Shown here: piece after piece, positions 8,503-17,070 of the stretch
How the letters are laid out: every line of letters starts with the position of its first letter
Position numbering within the stretch: position 1 is the stretch's first letter
NCBI RefSeq assembly: GCF_003071345.1
Contig: NZ_QCYK01000002.1
Coordinates: 496,001-560,000, forward strand
Length of the DNA: 64,000 nucleotides
Reading direction: 5' to 3'
DNA from: Chitinophaga parva
GTDB taxonomy: Bacteria > Bacteroidota > Bacteroidia > Chitinophagales > Chitinophagaceae
Position numbers and translations under genes: made by a program
Notes under the pieces: generated by a model
What the model was told of the DNA's origin: nothing
Seen by the model: the letters and a program-made list of their open reading frames with translations, nothing else
Databases searched by the model: none

Positions 8503-8530
8503 CCTGAGACTTAAGACCTAAGACATAGGA
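8503..8530 (+). repeat. Four-unit heptad repeat array
   Basis: Units CCTGAGA, CTTAAGA, CCTAAGA and CATAGGA run without interruption and end 8 bases before the ATG of the ketosynthase-like gene, so they occupy the position where a ribosome-binding site would be. A possible degenerate opposite arm begins at 8471 but is not convincing. Confidence 0.8.
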
Positions 8531-8538
8531 CATTTAAC

Positions 8539-9540
8539 ATGAAAATATTCATCAACGGCACCGGATCAGTATCGCCGCAGGAAACTGCGGCGGGCGCTGC
8601 ATTTTGGCCATCCTTTATCCCTGCTGAGGGTAACCGCCGCAAGGTGGTGGACCCTGATTACAAGCAGTGGATAGATATTAAGCAGATACGCCGTATGAGC
8701 CGGGTGATAAAGATGGGCGTGGGCGCCGCGCAACTCAGCTTGCAGGAAGCCGGCCTGTGGCAGCCGGATGGCATCATTACCGGCACAGCCTATGGCTGCC
8801 TGGATGATACCGGTGTGTTCATCAAAAAAATGGTGGAGCAGGAGGAGCAGATGCTGACCCCTACCGCCTTCATTCAAAGTACCCATAACACCGTGGGGGG
8901 CCAGGTAGCGCTGCTGCTGGGCTGCCACGCGTACAACAATACTTTTGTGCACCGGGGCCACTCCTTTGAAAGTGCCCTGCTGGATGCCACGATGATCCTC
9001 CGGGAAGGCACTGCAAAACAATTGCTGGTGGGCGGCCTGGACGAGATCACTCATTTCAGCCATGCCATCCTGGAGCGCTTTGGCCTGTTCCGTCATCATG
9101 TGGATGGGGAAGGGGCCGCGTTTTTTGTGCTGGGGACCGTGCAGGGGCCTGCGGCCAGTGCCTGCCTGGCAGGTGTGCAAACGGTGTATAAACCCGCAGA
9201 TACTGCGGCAGTGCTGCGCGCACGCGACCAATTGCTGGCTACTGCCGGCCTTGGCTGGGCAGATATAGACCTGCTGGTGCTGGGCCAGGATGGCACTGCG
9301 GATGCCTGGTACACGGCCATGGGGACAGGTAAGCCCGCCCTGGGCTTTAAACAGGCCTGTGGGGAATACCCTACCGCATCGGCCTTTGCTATGTGGCTGG
9401 CCAACAGGGTGTTAAGCCTGCAACAGGCGCCCCCGGAGCTGGTGTTGCAGGGAAAACTGCCTTCAAAAATTAACAACATTTTGATTTACAATCACCACAT
9501 GGGCTCTCACCATTCCTTAATTTTATTAACGGTATGCTGA
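8539..9540 (+). CDS. Inactive ketosynthase, chain-length-factor type
   Basis: A 333-residue protein with a recognisable condensing-enzyme fold: the start MKIFINGTGSVSPQ, a TGTAYGCLDDTGVF block, and SFESALLDATMIL after the active-site loop. All three catalytic positions are lost: the nucleophile loop reads THVxRG-like (HRGHSFES instead of ACSSG), the first His motif reads LGQDGTAD, and the second reads ACGEYPTAS. It therefore probably works as a non-catalytic partner of the ketosynthase at 7,266, like ApeC or type II PKS chain-length factors, setting polyene length. It overlaps the deacetylase gene by seven bases. Confidence 0.75.
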   Translation: MKIFINGTGSVSPQETAAGAAFWPSFIPAEGNRRKVVDPDYKQWIDIKQIRRMSRVIKMGVGAAQLSLQEAGLWQPDGIITGTAYGCLDDTGVFIKKMVEQEEQMLTPTAFIQSTHNTVGGQVALLLGCHAYNNTFVHRGHSFESALLDATMILREGTAKQLLVGGLDEITHFSHAILERFGLFRHHVDGEGAAFFVLGTVQGPAASACLAGVQTVYKPADTAAVLRARDQLLATAGLGWADIDLLVLGQDGTADAWYTAMGTGKPALGFKQACGEYPTASAFAMWLANRVLSLQQAPPELVLQGKLPSKINNILIYNHHMGSHHSLILLTVC

Positions 9541-10316
9541 GGCCCCGGCTTAGGAAAGACCAGCTGATCGTGTTTGCGGTGTACTGCTGCATGATCGCAT
9601 ATGCTACCGCAGTGCAGGCGCTGCCGTGGTGGGCATATGTGCTGCCCTTACTGGCCTGGAGTGGGGTGCTGGCGTACGGTGCCATGCGCATTGAAGCGCG
9701 GTTCTTTGTGCCTTCTGTGTGCAGTGGTAACACCGGGCGCAAGGCCATTGCCCTTACGTTTGACGACGGGCCTTTACCACAGTATACCCCGGTGGTGCTG
9801 GACATACTGGCTAAAGCGGAGGCGCCTGCGGCCTTTTTCTGCATTGGTAAAAATGCCGAAGCCAACCCGGGCTTACTGCAACGCATATACGAGGCAGGAC
9901 ATGTTGTGGGTAACCACAGTTACGCGCACCACTTCTGGTTCGATATGTTTGGCAGTACCCGCATGCTTACAGACATGCACCAGGCAGACGATGCCGTGGA
10001 AGCGGTCATTGACTGCCGTCCCAGGCTGTTTCGCCCGCCATACGGGGTTACCAATCCTAACCTGGCGCGCGCCATCAGCAGGGGCGGGTATGTTTCCGTA
10101 GGCTGGAACATCCGTTCCCTGGATACGGTGGCCAAAGATGCAGATGCATTACAACAGCGCATCCTGGGCCAGTTAAAACCTGGCGCCATCCTGCTGCTGC
10201 ACGATACCTGCGCTATAACAGCGCAGCTGCTACCGGCACTGATCACAGCGATCAGGGCCCGTGGTTATGTAATAGAACGATTGGATAAATTGATAAATGA
10301 AGCACCCTATGCGTAA
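9534..10316 (+). CDS. Membrane-anchored NodB-type polysaccharide deacetylase
   Basis: A 260-residue protein with two hydrophobic N-terminal segments (about 10-30 and 32-48) followed by a carbohydrate esterase 4 domain. Catalytic landmarks are TFDDGP (D77, D78), HSYAHH near residue 125 (metal-binding HxxxH), RPPYG near 164, and LLLHDT near the C-terminus. The family removes acetyl groups from N-acetyl sugars. In a pigment operon it might act on a sugar or peptidoglycan component used for export or anchoring; the substrate cannot be read from sequence. It overlaps both neighbours (7 and 20 bases), so it belongs to the transcription unit. Confidence 0.88.
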   Translation: MLRPRLRKDQLIVFAVYCCMIAYATAVQALPWWAYVLPLLAWSGVLAYGAMRIEARFFVPSVCSGNTGRKAIALTFDDGPLPQYTPVVLDILAKAEAPAAFFCIGKNAEANPGLLQRIYEAGHVVGNHSYAHHFWFDMFGSTRMLTDMHQADDAVEAVIDCRPRLFRPPYGVTNPNLARAISRGGYVSVGWNIRSLDTVAKDADALQQRILGQLKPGAILLLHDTCAITAQLLPALITAIRARGYVIERLDKLINEAPYA

Positions 10317-10941
10317 CTGGTGGATAATGATTTTTTGCTGTTTTGCCGCGCTGAAAACCAGTGCCCAGGCGGGCTACAAGCCGGTGGCGGATGCAACGGC
10401 CTTCCGGCAGCAGTTTGCAAAGACCGCCCAAGGCACCCAAAGCATTGAAAGTGATTTTGTGCAGGAAAAAGACCTCAGCATGCTGGCAGATAAGATCACT
10501 TCCAAAGGCAGGTTCTGGTTTAAGAAGGACAACAAAGTGCGTATGGAATACAGTACGCCTTCTTACTACCTGCTGGTGATCAATGGCAAGGATATTAAGA
10601 CAAAAGACAGCCAGAAAGAAAATAAGATCTCTGCAAAATCCAACAAGGTATTTGAGCAGGTGAACAAGATCACGGTAGATTGTGTGCAGGGCACCGTATT
10701 GGACAATGCAGACTTTACCAGCCGCATCCTGGAAAATGGCAGCACCTACCTGCTGGAACTTACCCCGGTAAGCAAGGCCCTGAAGGATTTCTTCAGGACC
10801 ATTACACTTACCGTGGATAAAAAAGATTATGGCGTAAGCAAGATCGTGATGCAGGAAAATTCCGGCGACAATACCACGATCACTTTTGTACACAAACAAG
10901 TGAACGTAAATATTCCGGATGCCGTTTTTGCGACCAGGTAA
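10297..10941 (+). CDS. LolA-like periplasmic lipid carrier
   Basis: A 214-residue protein with a signal peptide (ending about SAQA at 25) and the LolA fold signature: IESDFVQEKDLSMLADKITSKG followed by WFKKDNKVRMEYSTP. LolA carries lipoproteins across the periplasm; LolA homologues are standard members of aryl-polyene clusters, where they are thought to carry the hydrophobic product to the outer membrane. It overlaps the deacetylase by 20 bases and the next lipoprotein gene by 23. Confidence 0.85.
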   Translation: MKHPMRNWWIMIFCCFAALKTSAQAGYKPVADATAFRQQFAKTAQGTQSIESDFVQEKDLSMLADKITSKGRFWFKKDNKVRMEYSTPSYYLLVINGKDIKTKDSQKENKISAKSNKVFEQVNKITVDCVQGTVLDNADFTSRILENGSTYLLELTPVSKALKDFFRTITLTVDKKDYGVSKIVMQENSGDNTTITFVHKQVNVNIPDAVFATR

Positions 10942-11557
10942 ACGATGGATGCCGGCCCTGCTGCTGCTGGGCGCCTGCCGCTCCCAGTACAAAAGCCTGC
11001 AGCCTGCGCCGCAGCGCGATGCACATTGCATTGAGAAATTTGCACCGCAGTTCAGCAACCAGCTGTACAGCACCCAGGTGGATATTTTGAAGCACCACCT
11101 CAGTGGGTTGCTCTTTTTTAAGCAAATGCCAGACAGCAGTATGCGCCTGGTATTTGCTAATGAAATGGGATTTAAGTTCTTTGATTTTGAATTTACCAAA
11201 AGCGGGGCGTTTGTAAAGCACTACGTGTTTGACAAAATGGATAAGCCTGCGGTGGTAAAGACCCTGCGCAAGGATTTTGAGCTGGTGCTCCTGCACCCGG
11301 ACCTTAGCCAGGCCAGGGTGCTTACGGGCAATGGGCTGCAATACACAGCGGTGCCCACGGAGAAGGGAAATAATTATTTCATTACCGATACGGCCTGCAA
11401 CCAGCTGGTGCGCATTGAAAAATCATCCGCCAAAAAGCCGGTGGTGATCGTGAAGATGTGGCACTACCAGCAAGGCACACCAGACAGCATCAGCGTACAC
11501 CACACCCGGTTTAAGTTCAATATCACCTTACAAAAGACCCAGCGGGCAAAGGATTGA
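10919..11557 (+). CDS. Predicted lipoprotein, LolB-like partner
   Basis: A 212-residue protein with a short basic start, a hydrophobic run and the lipobox LLGAC (Cys about residue 20), so likely lipid-anchored. The body alternates beta strands, e.g. MRLVFANEMGFKFFDFEFT at about 80-98, resembling the open barrel of LolB/DUF3261-type proteins. With the LolA homologue just upstream, an acceptor role at the outer membrane is reasonable. An internal ATG at 10,949 would give a signal peptide lacking the basic residues, so the ATG at 10,919 is preferred. Confidence 0.7.
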   Translation: MPFLRPGKRWMPALLLLGACRSQYKSLQPAPQRDAHCIEKFAPQFSNQLYSTQVDILKHHLSGLLFFKQMPDSSMRLVFANEMGFKFFDFEFTKSGAFVKHYVFDKMDKPAVVKTLRKDFELVLLHPDLSQARVLTGNGLQYTAVPTEKGNNYFITDTACNQLVRIEKSSAKKPVVIVKMWHYQQGTPDSISVHHTRFKFNITLQKTQRAKD

Positions 11558-11582
11558 ATGCAGCAGTTTTAAAAAGAAGATC

Positions 11583-11957
11583 ATGTTAGAAAATAGTTTT
11601 TATATCATCACCCATGAAGAAAGGGGCAATAACAGCATCACGGTGACCGTGACGCTAAACCCCGCCCATCCCATTTTTGAAGGGCACTTTCCCGGCAGGC
11701 CGGTGGTACCCGGCGTGTGTATGATGCAGATCGTGAAAGAGCTGCTGGACCGGGGCACCGCGCAGGACACCCTGCTGCGCCATGGCAGCAACATAAAGTT
11801 CCTCCATTTCATTGATCCCACCCGGCAACCGGAAGTGCTGATCAGCGTGCAGTACGATGCACAGCCCGACGCCAGCTGGAAAGTGAATGCCAACATCCGC
11901 CATGGGGAAACCGTTTTCTTCAAATTCCAGGGCAACTTTATTACCCAAACATCCTAA
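11583..11957 (+). CDS. ApeI-like FabZ-type dehydratase subunit
   Basis: A 124-residue hotdog protein with the FabZ block EGHFPGRPVVPGVCMMQ; H35 is in the place of the catalytic His. The position of the FabZ catalytic Glu, fourteen residues on, holds Gln (Q49), so on its own the active site is incomplete. The ApeP-like protein at 910 has the Glu but no His. Because the FabZ site is built across the dimer interface, the two may complete each other. It follows the lipoprotein by 25 bases. Confidence 0.85.
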   Translation: MLENSFYIITHEERGNNSITVTVTLNPAHPIFEGHFPGRPVVPGVCMMQIVKELLDRGTAQDTLLRHGSNIKFLHFIDPTRQPEVLISVQYDAQPDASWKVNANIRHGETVFFKFQGNFITQTS

Positions 11958-11974
11958 GCCTATCCACTGCAACA

Positions 11975-13174
11975 ATGGACGCCAACCAGCCCACATACCA
12001 CGAGCAGTTCCAGGCACTCCGCTGCTGCGTGATCATCCCTACCTACAACAACGCCGGCACGCTGGCCAGCGTGGTCACTAACGTACAGGCTTATACGAAA
12101 AATATCATCGTGGTAAACGATGGTGCTACTGACGCCACCGCGCAGATCCTGGCCGGCTTCCCGGGCATCCGGGTGGTGAACTACGTGCCTAACCGTGGCA
12201 AGGGCTGGGCCTTGCGCCAGGGCTTCAAAGCCGCCATCACCGCGGGGTACGATTTTGCCATTACTATAGATGCGGACGGGCAGCACTTTGCAGAAGACCT
12301 GCTGGTGTTCCTGGAGCGCCTGCAAACAGGGGAGCGCGACAGCCTGGTCATAGGCGCCCGCAACCTGCAGCAGGAGAACATGCCGGGCAAGAATACATTT
12401 GCCAATAAATTTTCCAACTTCTGGTTTTACGTGGAAACCGGGAAGAAAATGCCCGATACCCAATCCGGCTACCGCCTGTACCCCCTGCACCGTATGCGCA
12501 AGATGTGGTTTGTGTGCCGCAAGTACGAGTTTGAAATAGAAGTGATGGTACGCTGTGTGTGGAGGGGCATTAACATAGACTGGGCACCTGTGAAAGTATA
12601 TTACCCGCCGCCGGGGGAGCGTATTTCCCACTTCCGCCCCTTCCGCGATTTTTCCCGTATCAGCGTGTTAAATACCGTGCTGGTCACCATTGCATTTTTA
12701 TACATCCACCCCCGCAACTTTTTATTTTATTTCAGCCGGAAGGAGAACTGGAAGAAAATGTGGCGGGATGAAATGCTGCGCCCCGGGGAGTCTAATATCC
12801 GCAAGGCCGTTTCGGCCGGGGTGGGGGTGTGCATCGGCATCCTGCCTATCTGGGGGCTGCAAATGCTTACTGCCATCCTGGTATCTACCGTGTTTAAACT
12901 GAACCGGGGCATTACCTTTATGTGCAGCCATATCAGTTTTCCGCCTATGGTGCCGGTCATTATCTTTGGTAGTTTCCTGATGGGCCGCATCTGGGTGAAA
13001 GAACGCACGGACCTGCTGTTCAGCAAGGGGCTGAACATGCATACCATCCAGGAAAACCTGTTGCAATATATTACCGGTAGCATTACCCTGGCCATTTTGG
13101 CCGGGCTGCTCACTACTGTTATCATTTACCTGGTCCTGGCCGTGTTCCGTAAGCCGGCCCGGGTCAGCGCGTAA
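11975..13174 (+). CDS. GT2 glycosyltransferase fused to DUF2062 membrane domain
   Basis: A 399-residue protein. The N-terminal part is a family 2 glycosyltransferase: IIPTYNNAGTL at about 20, VVNDGATD, and the metal-binding IDADGQH with D99 and D101. The C-terminal part (about 255-395) is hydrophobic with several membrane spans and matches DUF2062, including AGVGVCIGILPIWGLQ. Such fusions occur in aryl-polyene clusters and probably transfer a sugar at the cytoplasmic face of the inner membrane. Acceptor unknown; polyene or a lipid carrier are both possible. Confidence 0.87.
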   Translation: MDANQPTYHEQFQALRCCVIIPTYNNAGTLASVVTNVQAYTKNIIVVNDGATDATAQILAGFPGIRVVNYVPNRGKGWALRQGFKAAITAGYDFAITIDADGQHFAEDLLVFLERLQTGERDSLVIGARNLQQENMPGKNTFANKFSNFWFYVETGKKMPDTQSGYRLYPLHRMRKMWFVCRKYEFEIEVMVRCVWRGINIDWAPVKVYYPPPGERISHFRPFRDFSRISVLNTVLVTIAFLYIHPRNFLFYFSRKENWKKMWRDEMLRPGESNIRKAVSAGVGVCIGILPIWGLQMLTAILVSTVFKLNRGITFMCSHISFPPMVPVIIFGSFLMGRIWVKERTDLLFSKGLNMHTIQENLLQYITGSITLAILAGLLTTVIIYLVLAVFRKPARVSA

Positions 13175-13201
13175 GCAGGCACACTGCATTGTACACCGTC
13201 T

Positions 13202-16200
13202 ATGAGCACACTTTTTATTGCCATTTATAATTTCTTTGAGCGCAGGCGCCTCCTGCTGTGGATAGCCACTATCGCTAGTTTCCTGGTGGTGGGGTTGCTG
13301 GCGCGCTGCATAAAACTGGAGGAGGACATCACACAGATCCTGCCGCATGAAGCACGGCTGGACAAGCTGCAGCAGGTGTTCCAGGACAGTAAGTTTGCAG
13401 ACAAACTGGTGCTCACTGTTTCCCTCAAAGACAGCACGGCCGCGCCCCAGCCGGACAGCCTCACGGCCTTTGCCGGCGCATTTGCAGACAGTGCCAATGC
13501 GCACCTGGCACCCTATATCAAAACCATGCAGGCGCAGATGGCCGATACTGCGGTACTGGGCCTGATGGATCTCATACGCGGGCACCTGCCCATTTTCCTG
13601 GAGCCGGACGACTATACGAAAATAGACTCCATGATAGCCCCGGAAACGGTGAAGGGGCAACTGGCCTATGATTACCGCACACTGATCTCGCCCGCAGGCC
13701 TGGTGTTGAAGAAGGCCATTGCCCAGGACCCCGTAGGCATTTCCTGGTTGGGTATAAAGAAGCTGCAACGCCTGCAATATGATGAACAATTTGAGCTGTA
13801 CGATAGCTACGTAATGACCAAAGATCACCGTCACCTGATGATCTTTATTTCACCGGCATTTGTAGCCAGTGAAACCGGTAAGAACAGCCAGTTCCTCAAA
13901 GCCCTGGATGCCACACTGGGACAGGTGGAAAAGGAACATCCCACGGTAGCGGCGTCTTATTTTGGGGCCACGGCAGTGTCTGAAGGGAATGCCCGCCAGC
14001 TGCGCCAGGACATGCTGCTTACCCAGGGCATTACACTGACGCTGCTGGTGGTGCTGATAGCCCTGTTCTTCAAAAAGAAAAGGGCGCCGGTGCTGGTGAT
14101 GCTGCCCGTGGTGTTTGGCGCCCTGTTTTCCATGGCGGTGGTGTACCTCATCAAGGGACATATTTCCGTGGTGGCACTGGGCGTGGGCTCCGTGGTGCTG
14201 GGCATTGCGGTGAACTACTCCCTGCACGTATTTAACCACTACCGCCACCTGCACGACATCCGCGAGGTGATCCGTGACCTGGCAGAGCCCATGACCATCG
14301 GTAGCTTCACGACCATCGGCGGCTTCCTTTGCCTCCAGTTTGTTCAATCGCCACTGTTGAAGGATGTAGGCTTTTTTGCCGCATTCAGCCTGGTGGGCGC
14401 CTGCCTGTTCTCGCTCATTTTTCTGCCCCACTGGATTGTGATGGGGCGGCAGGAAAAACCGGTGGCGCATGCGCATGAAGAGGAGCACAACTGGCTGGAC
14501 CAGCTTTCTGCTTACCACCCGGAGAAAAACAAGTACCTGGTGGGCGTGATCTTCCTGCTCACCATCGTGTTCTTTTTTACCAGCGGCCGCGTAGGTTTTG
14601 AAAGCGATATGATGCGGATGAACTTCATGACGCCCGCCCTGCAGAAAGCGGAAAAGCAACTCAACGATATCAATGCCTATACCGCACAGTCCATTTACGT
14701 CGTGAGCGAAGGGAACACCCTGGAAGCTGCGCTGGAAAACAGTGAGCGCATGATGCCCATGGTGCATAGCCTGCAGGCAAAAGGCATTGTGAAAAAATAT
14801 GCCGGCGTGGGCGCCCTGCTGATCTCTGGTAAAGAACAGCAAGCCCGCATAGACCGGTGGAATGCTTACTGGACGCCTGAAAAGAAGCAGCAACTGCTCG
14901 CGCACCTGCGCCAGGAGGGCGCCGCTTACCGCTTCAGCCCTGCTGCTTTTGATGCATTTGCACAGCTGCTGGACCAGCCATTTACCCTGCTGGACACGGT
15001 GGCGCTGCAGCAACTGAAGGCCGGTAGCCTGGGCGATTTTATTATAGAAAAACATGGCACCGTAAGCGTGGTGACCCTGCTGAAAGTGGCTACCGCAGAT
15101 AAACAGGCCGTATACACCGCGCTGGAGCACCTGCCCGGCACCACGGTGCTGGACCGCCAGTATGCGGCAAACCGGCTGGTGGGCGTGATCAACAGTGAAT
15201 TTAACAGCATTGCCTGGATGACTTCCCTGCTGGTATTCTTTGCCCTGCTGCTTTCTTACGGGCGCATAGAATTAACGCTCATCACCTTCATTCCCATGCT
15301 GATCAGCTGGGTGTGGATCCTGGGTATTATGGGGCTGTTTGGTATCAAGTTCAATATTGTAAACATCATCCTTTCCACTTTCATCTTTGGCCTGGGTGAT
15401 GATTATTCCATCTTCATTATGGATGGCCTGCTGCAGGAGTATAAGACCGGGCGCAGGCAATTGTCGTCCTTCAAGTCATCCATCTTCTTATCGGCTATTA
15501 CCACAGTGCTGGGGCTGGGCGTGCTTATTTTTGCAAAGCACCCGTCCCTGCGCTCCATTGCTTTGATCTCCATCATCGGGATAGGCAGCGTGGTGCTGAT
15601 CTCGCAGGTGATGATCCCCTTCCTGTTTAACTGGCTGATCACTAACCGGGTGCGCAAAGGCCGCATGCCATGGACGCTCACCGGCTGGGCAAAGTCTGTG
15701 TTTGCCTTCACTTATTTTGTAGTGGGCTCCCTGCTTATGACGGTGCTAGGCTGGCTGCTGGTGAAGCTGCGCATCATTGGTAAATGGAGGGGCAAATATG
15801 TGTATCATTTCCTGTTGTCCAACTTTACCCACTCTTTGCTTTATATCATGGCCAACGTAAAGAAGGTGGTGCGTAATCCTGCGAACGAAGATTACAGCAA
15901 ACCCGCCGTGATCATTAGTAACCACCAGTCTTTCCTGGACATCCTGGTGAGCACCATGCTACACCCCAAGGTGATCCTGCTCACCAATCAATGGGTGTGG
16001 CGCTCGCCCGTGTTTGGGGCGGTGGTGCGTATGGCGGATTACTACCCGGTGGCAGATGGGGCGGAAGATAGCATAGAACGCCTGCGGGAACAGGTGGCAC
16101 ATGGGTACTCCATCGTGGTGTACCCGGAAGGTACCCGCTCCGCGGATGCCAGCATTGGCCGTTTTCATAAGGGCGCTTTCTACATTGCGGAACAATTGGG

Positions 16201-17062
16201 CCTGGACATCCTGCCCATGGTGCTGCATGGCACGGCCTATACCATGTCCAAGAATGATTTCCTGCTCAAGGACGGGCAGATCACGGTGGAGTACCTCCCG
16301 CGTATCAAAGCCACAGATATGAGCTGGGGAGATGGGTACGCAGCACGGACCAAAAGCATCAGTAAGTATTTCAAACAACAATACGCGGACCTGTGCCTGC
16401 GCACGGAAACGCCTGCATATTTCCGCAAGCAACTTATCTCCAATTACTTGTACAAAGGACCGGTGCTGGAATGGTATATGCGCGTGAAAACGGCCATGGA
16501 AGGTAACTATAGCATCTTTAACACGCTGCTGCCCCGCCAGGGTGAGATCCTGGACATCGGGTGCGGGTATGGGTTTATGGATTATATGTTGTATTTTTTG
16601 TCAAATGAGCGCCGCATTACCGGCATAGACTATGACGAGGAAAAAATACAGGTGGCCCGGCATGGGTACCTGAGACCAGGCCATTTGCAGTTCCTGGCCG
16701 CCGATGCCAACAACTTTGACTGGAAAGCATACGATGCCATTATTCTCAGCGATGTAATGCATTACCTCACGCCAGGTGCGCAATACAAGCTGCTGGAGCA
16801 GTGTTTAAAGCACCTGCGCCCCGGTGGCCGCATCATTCTCCGGGATGGGGATGCAGACCTGCAACAAAGACATGAGCGCACCCGGCTCACGGAATTTTTC
16901 TCGACCAAGGTGATAGGATTTAATAAAACAGCCCAGGAACTTTCCTTCTTTTCCGGCACACAGCTGCGCGCCAATGCGGGAAAACTGGGAGCCACAGTAG
17001 AAACGATCGATAACGGAAAACACTTGTCTAACCTTATTTTCATCATCACGCATAACCCCTGA
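13202..17062 (+). CDS. Three-domain fusion: MMPL exporter, PlsC acyltransferase, methyltransferase
   Basis: One uninterrupted frame of 1286 residues. Residues 1 to about 850 form an RND/MMPL-type exporter: one N-terminal span (about 18-36), a periplasmic loop, a span cluster near 275-420, a second loop, and a second cluster near 665-855. Residues about 860-1065 form a PlsC-like acyltransferase with SNHQSFLDIL (H908, HX4D) and VVYPEGTRS. Residues about 1080-1286 form a class I methyltransferase with ILDIGCGYGF (D1118) and ILSDVMHYL. The protein would couple acylation and methylation to export of the pigment at the inner membrane. No stop or frameshift separates the parts, so this is a true fusion in this assembly. 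Confidence 0.9.
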   Translation: MSTLFIAIYNFFERRRLLLWIATIASFLVVGLLARCIKLEEDITQILPHEARLDKLQQVFQDSKFADKLVLTVSLKDSTAAPQPDSLTAFAGAFADSANAHLAPYIKTMQAQMADTAVLGLMDLIRGHLPIFLEPDDYTKIDSMIAPETVKGQLAYDYRTLISPAGLVLKKAIAQDPVGISWLGIKKLQRLQYDEQFELYDSYVMTKDHRHLMIFISPAFVASETGKNSQFLKALDATLGQVEKEHPTVAASYFGATAVSEGNARQLRQDMLLTQGITLTLLVVLIALFFKKKRAPVLVMLPVVFGALFSMAVVYLIKGHISVVALGVGSVVLGIAVNYSLHVFNHYRHLHDIREVIRDLAEPMTIGSFTTIGGFLCLQFVQSPLLKDVGFFAAFSLVGACLFSLIFLPHWIVMGRQEKPVAHAHEEEHNWLDQLSAYHPEKNKYLVGVIFLLTIVFFFTSGRVGFESDMMRMNFMTPALQKAEKQLNDINAYTAQSIYVVSEGNTLEAALENSERMMPMVHSLQAKGIVKKYAGVGALLISGKEQQARIDRWNAYWTPEKKQQLLAHLRQEGAAYRFSPAAFDAFAQLLDQPFTLLDTVALQQLKAGSLGDFIIEKHGTVSVVTLLKVATADKQAVYTALEHLPGTTVLDRQYAANRLVGVINSEFNSIAWMTSLLVFFALLLSYGRIELTLITFIPMLISWVWILGIMGLFGIKFNIVNIILSTFIFGLGDDYSIFIMDGLLQEYKTGRRQLSSFKSSIFLSAITTVLGLGVLIFAKHPSLRSIALISIIGIGSVVLISQVMIPFLFNWLITNRVRKGRMPWTLTGWAKSVFAFTYFVVGSLLMTVLGWLLVKLRIIGKWRGKYVYHFLLSNFTHSLLYIMANVKKVVRNPANEDYSKPAVIISNHQSFLDILVSTMLHPKVILLTNQWVWRSPVFGAVVRMADYYPVADGAEDSIERLREQVAHGYSIVVYPEGTRSADASIGRFHKGAFYIAEQLGLDILPMVLHGTAYTMSKNDFLLKDGQITVEYLPRIKATDMSWGDGYAARTKSISKYFKQQYADLCLRTETPAYFRKQLISNYLYKGPVLEWYMRVKTAMEGNYSIFNTLLPRQGEILDIGCGYGFMDYMLYFLSNERRITGIDYDEEKIQVARHGYLRPGHLQFLAADANNFDWKAYDAIILSDVMHYLTPGAQYKLLEQCLKHLRPGGRIILRDGDADLQQRHERTRLTEFFSTKVIGFNKTAQELSFFSGTQLRANAGKLGATVETIDNGKHLSNLIFIITHNP

Positions 17063-17070
17063 TTGCGTAC

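Noticed and set aside
13850..15130. 426-codon minus-strand frame
   Set aside because: Fully within the MMPL fusion on the other strand; low-complexity His/Gln translation.
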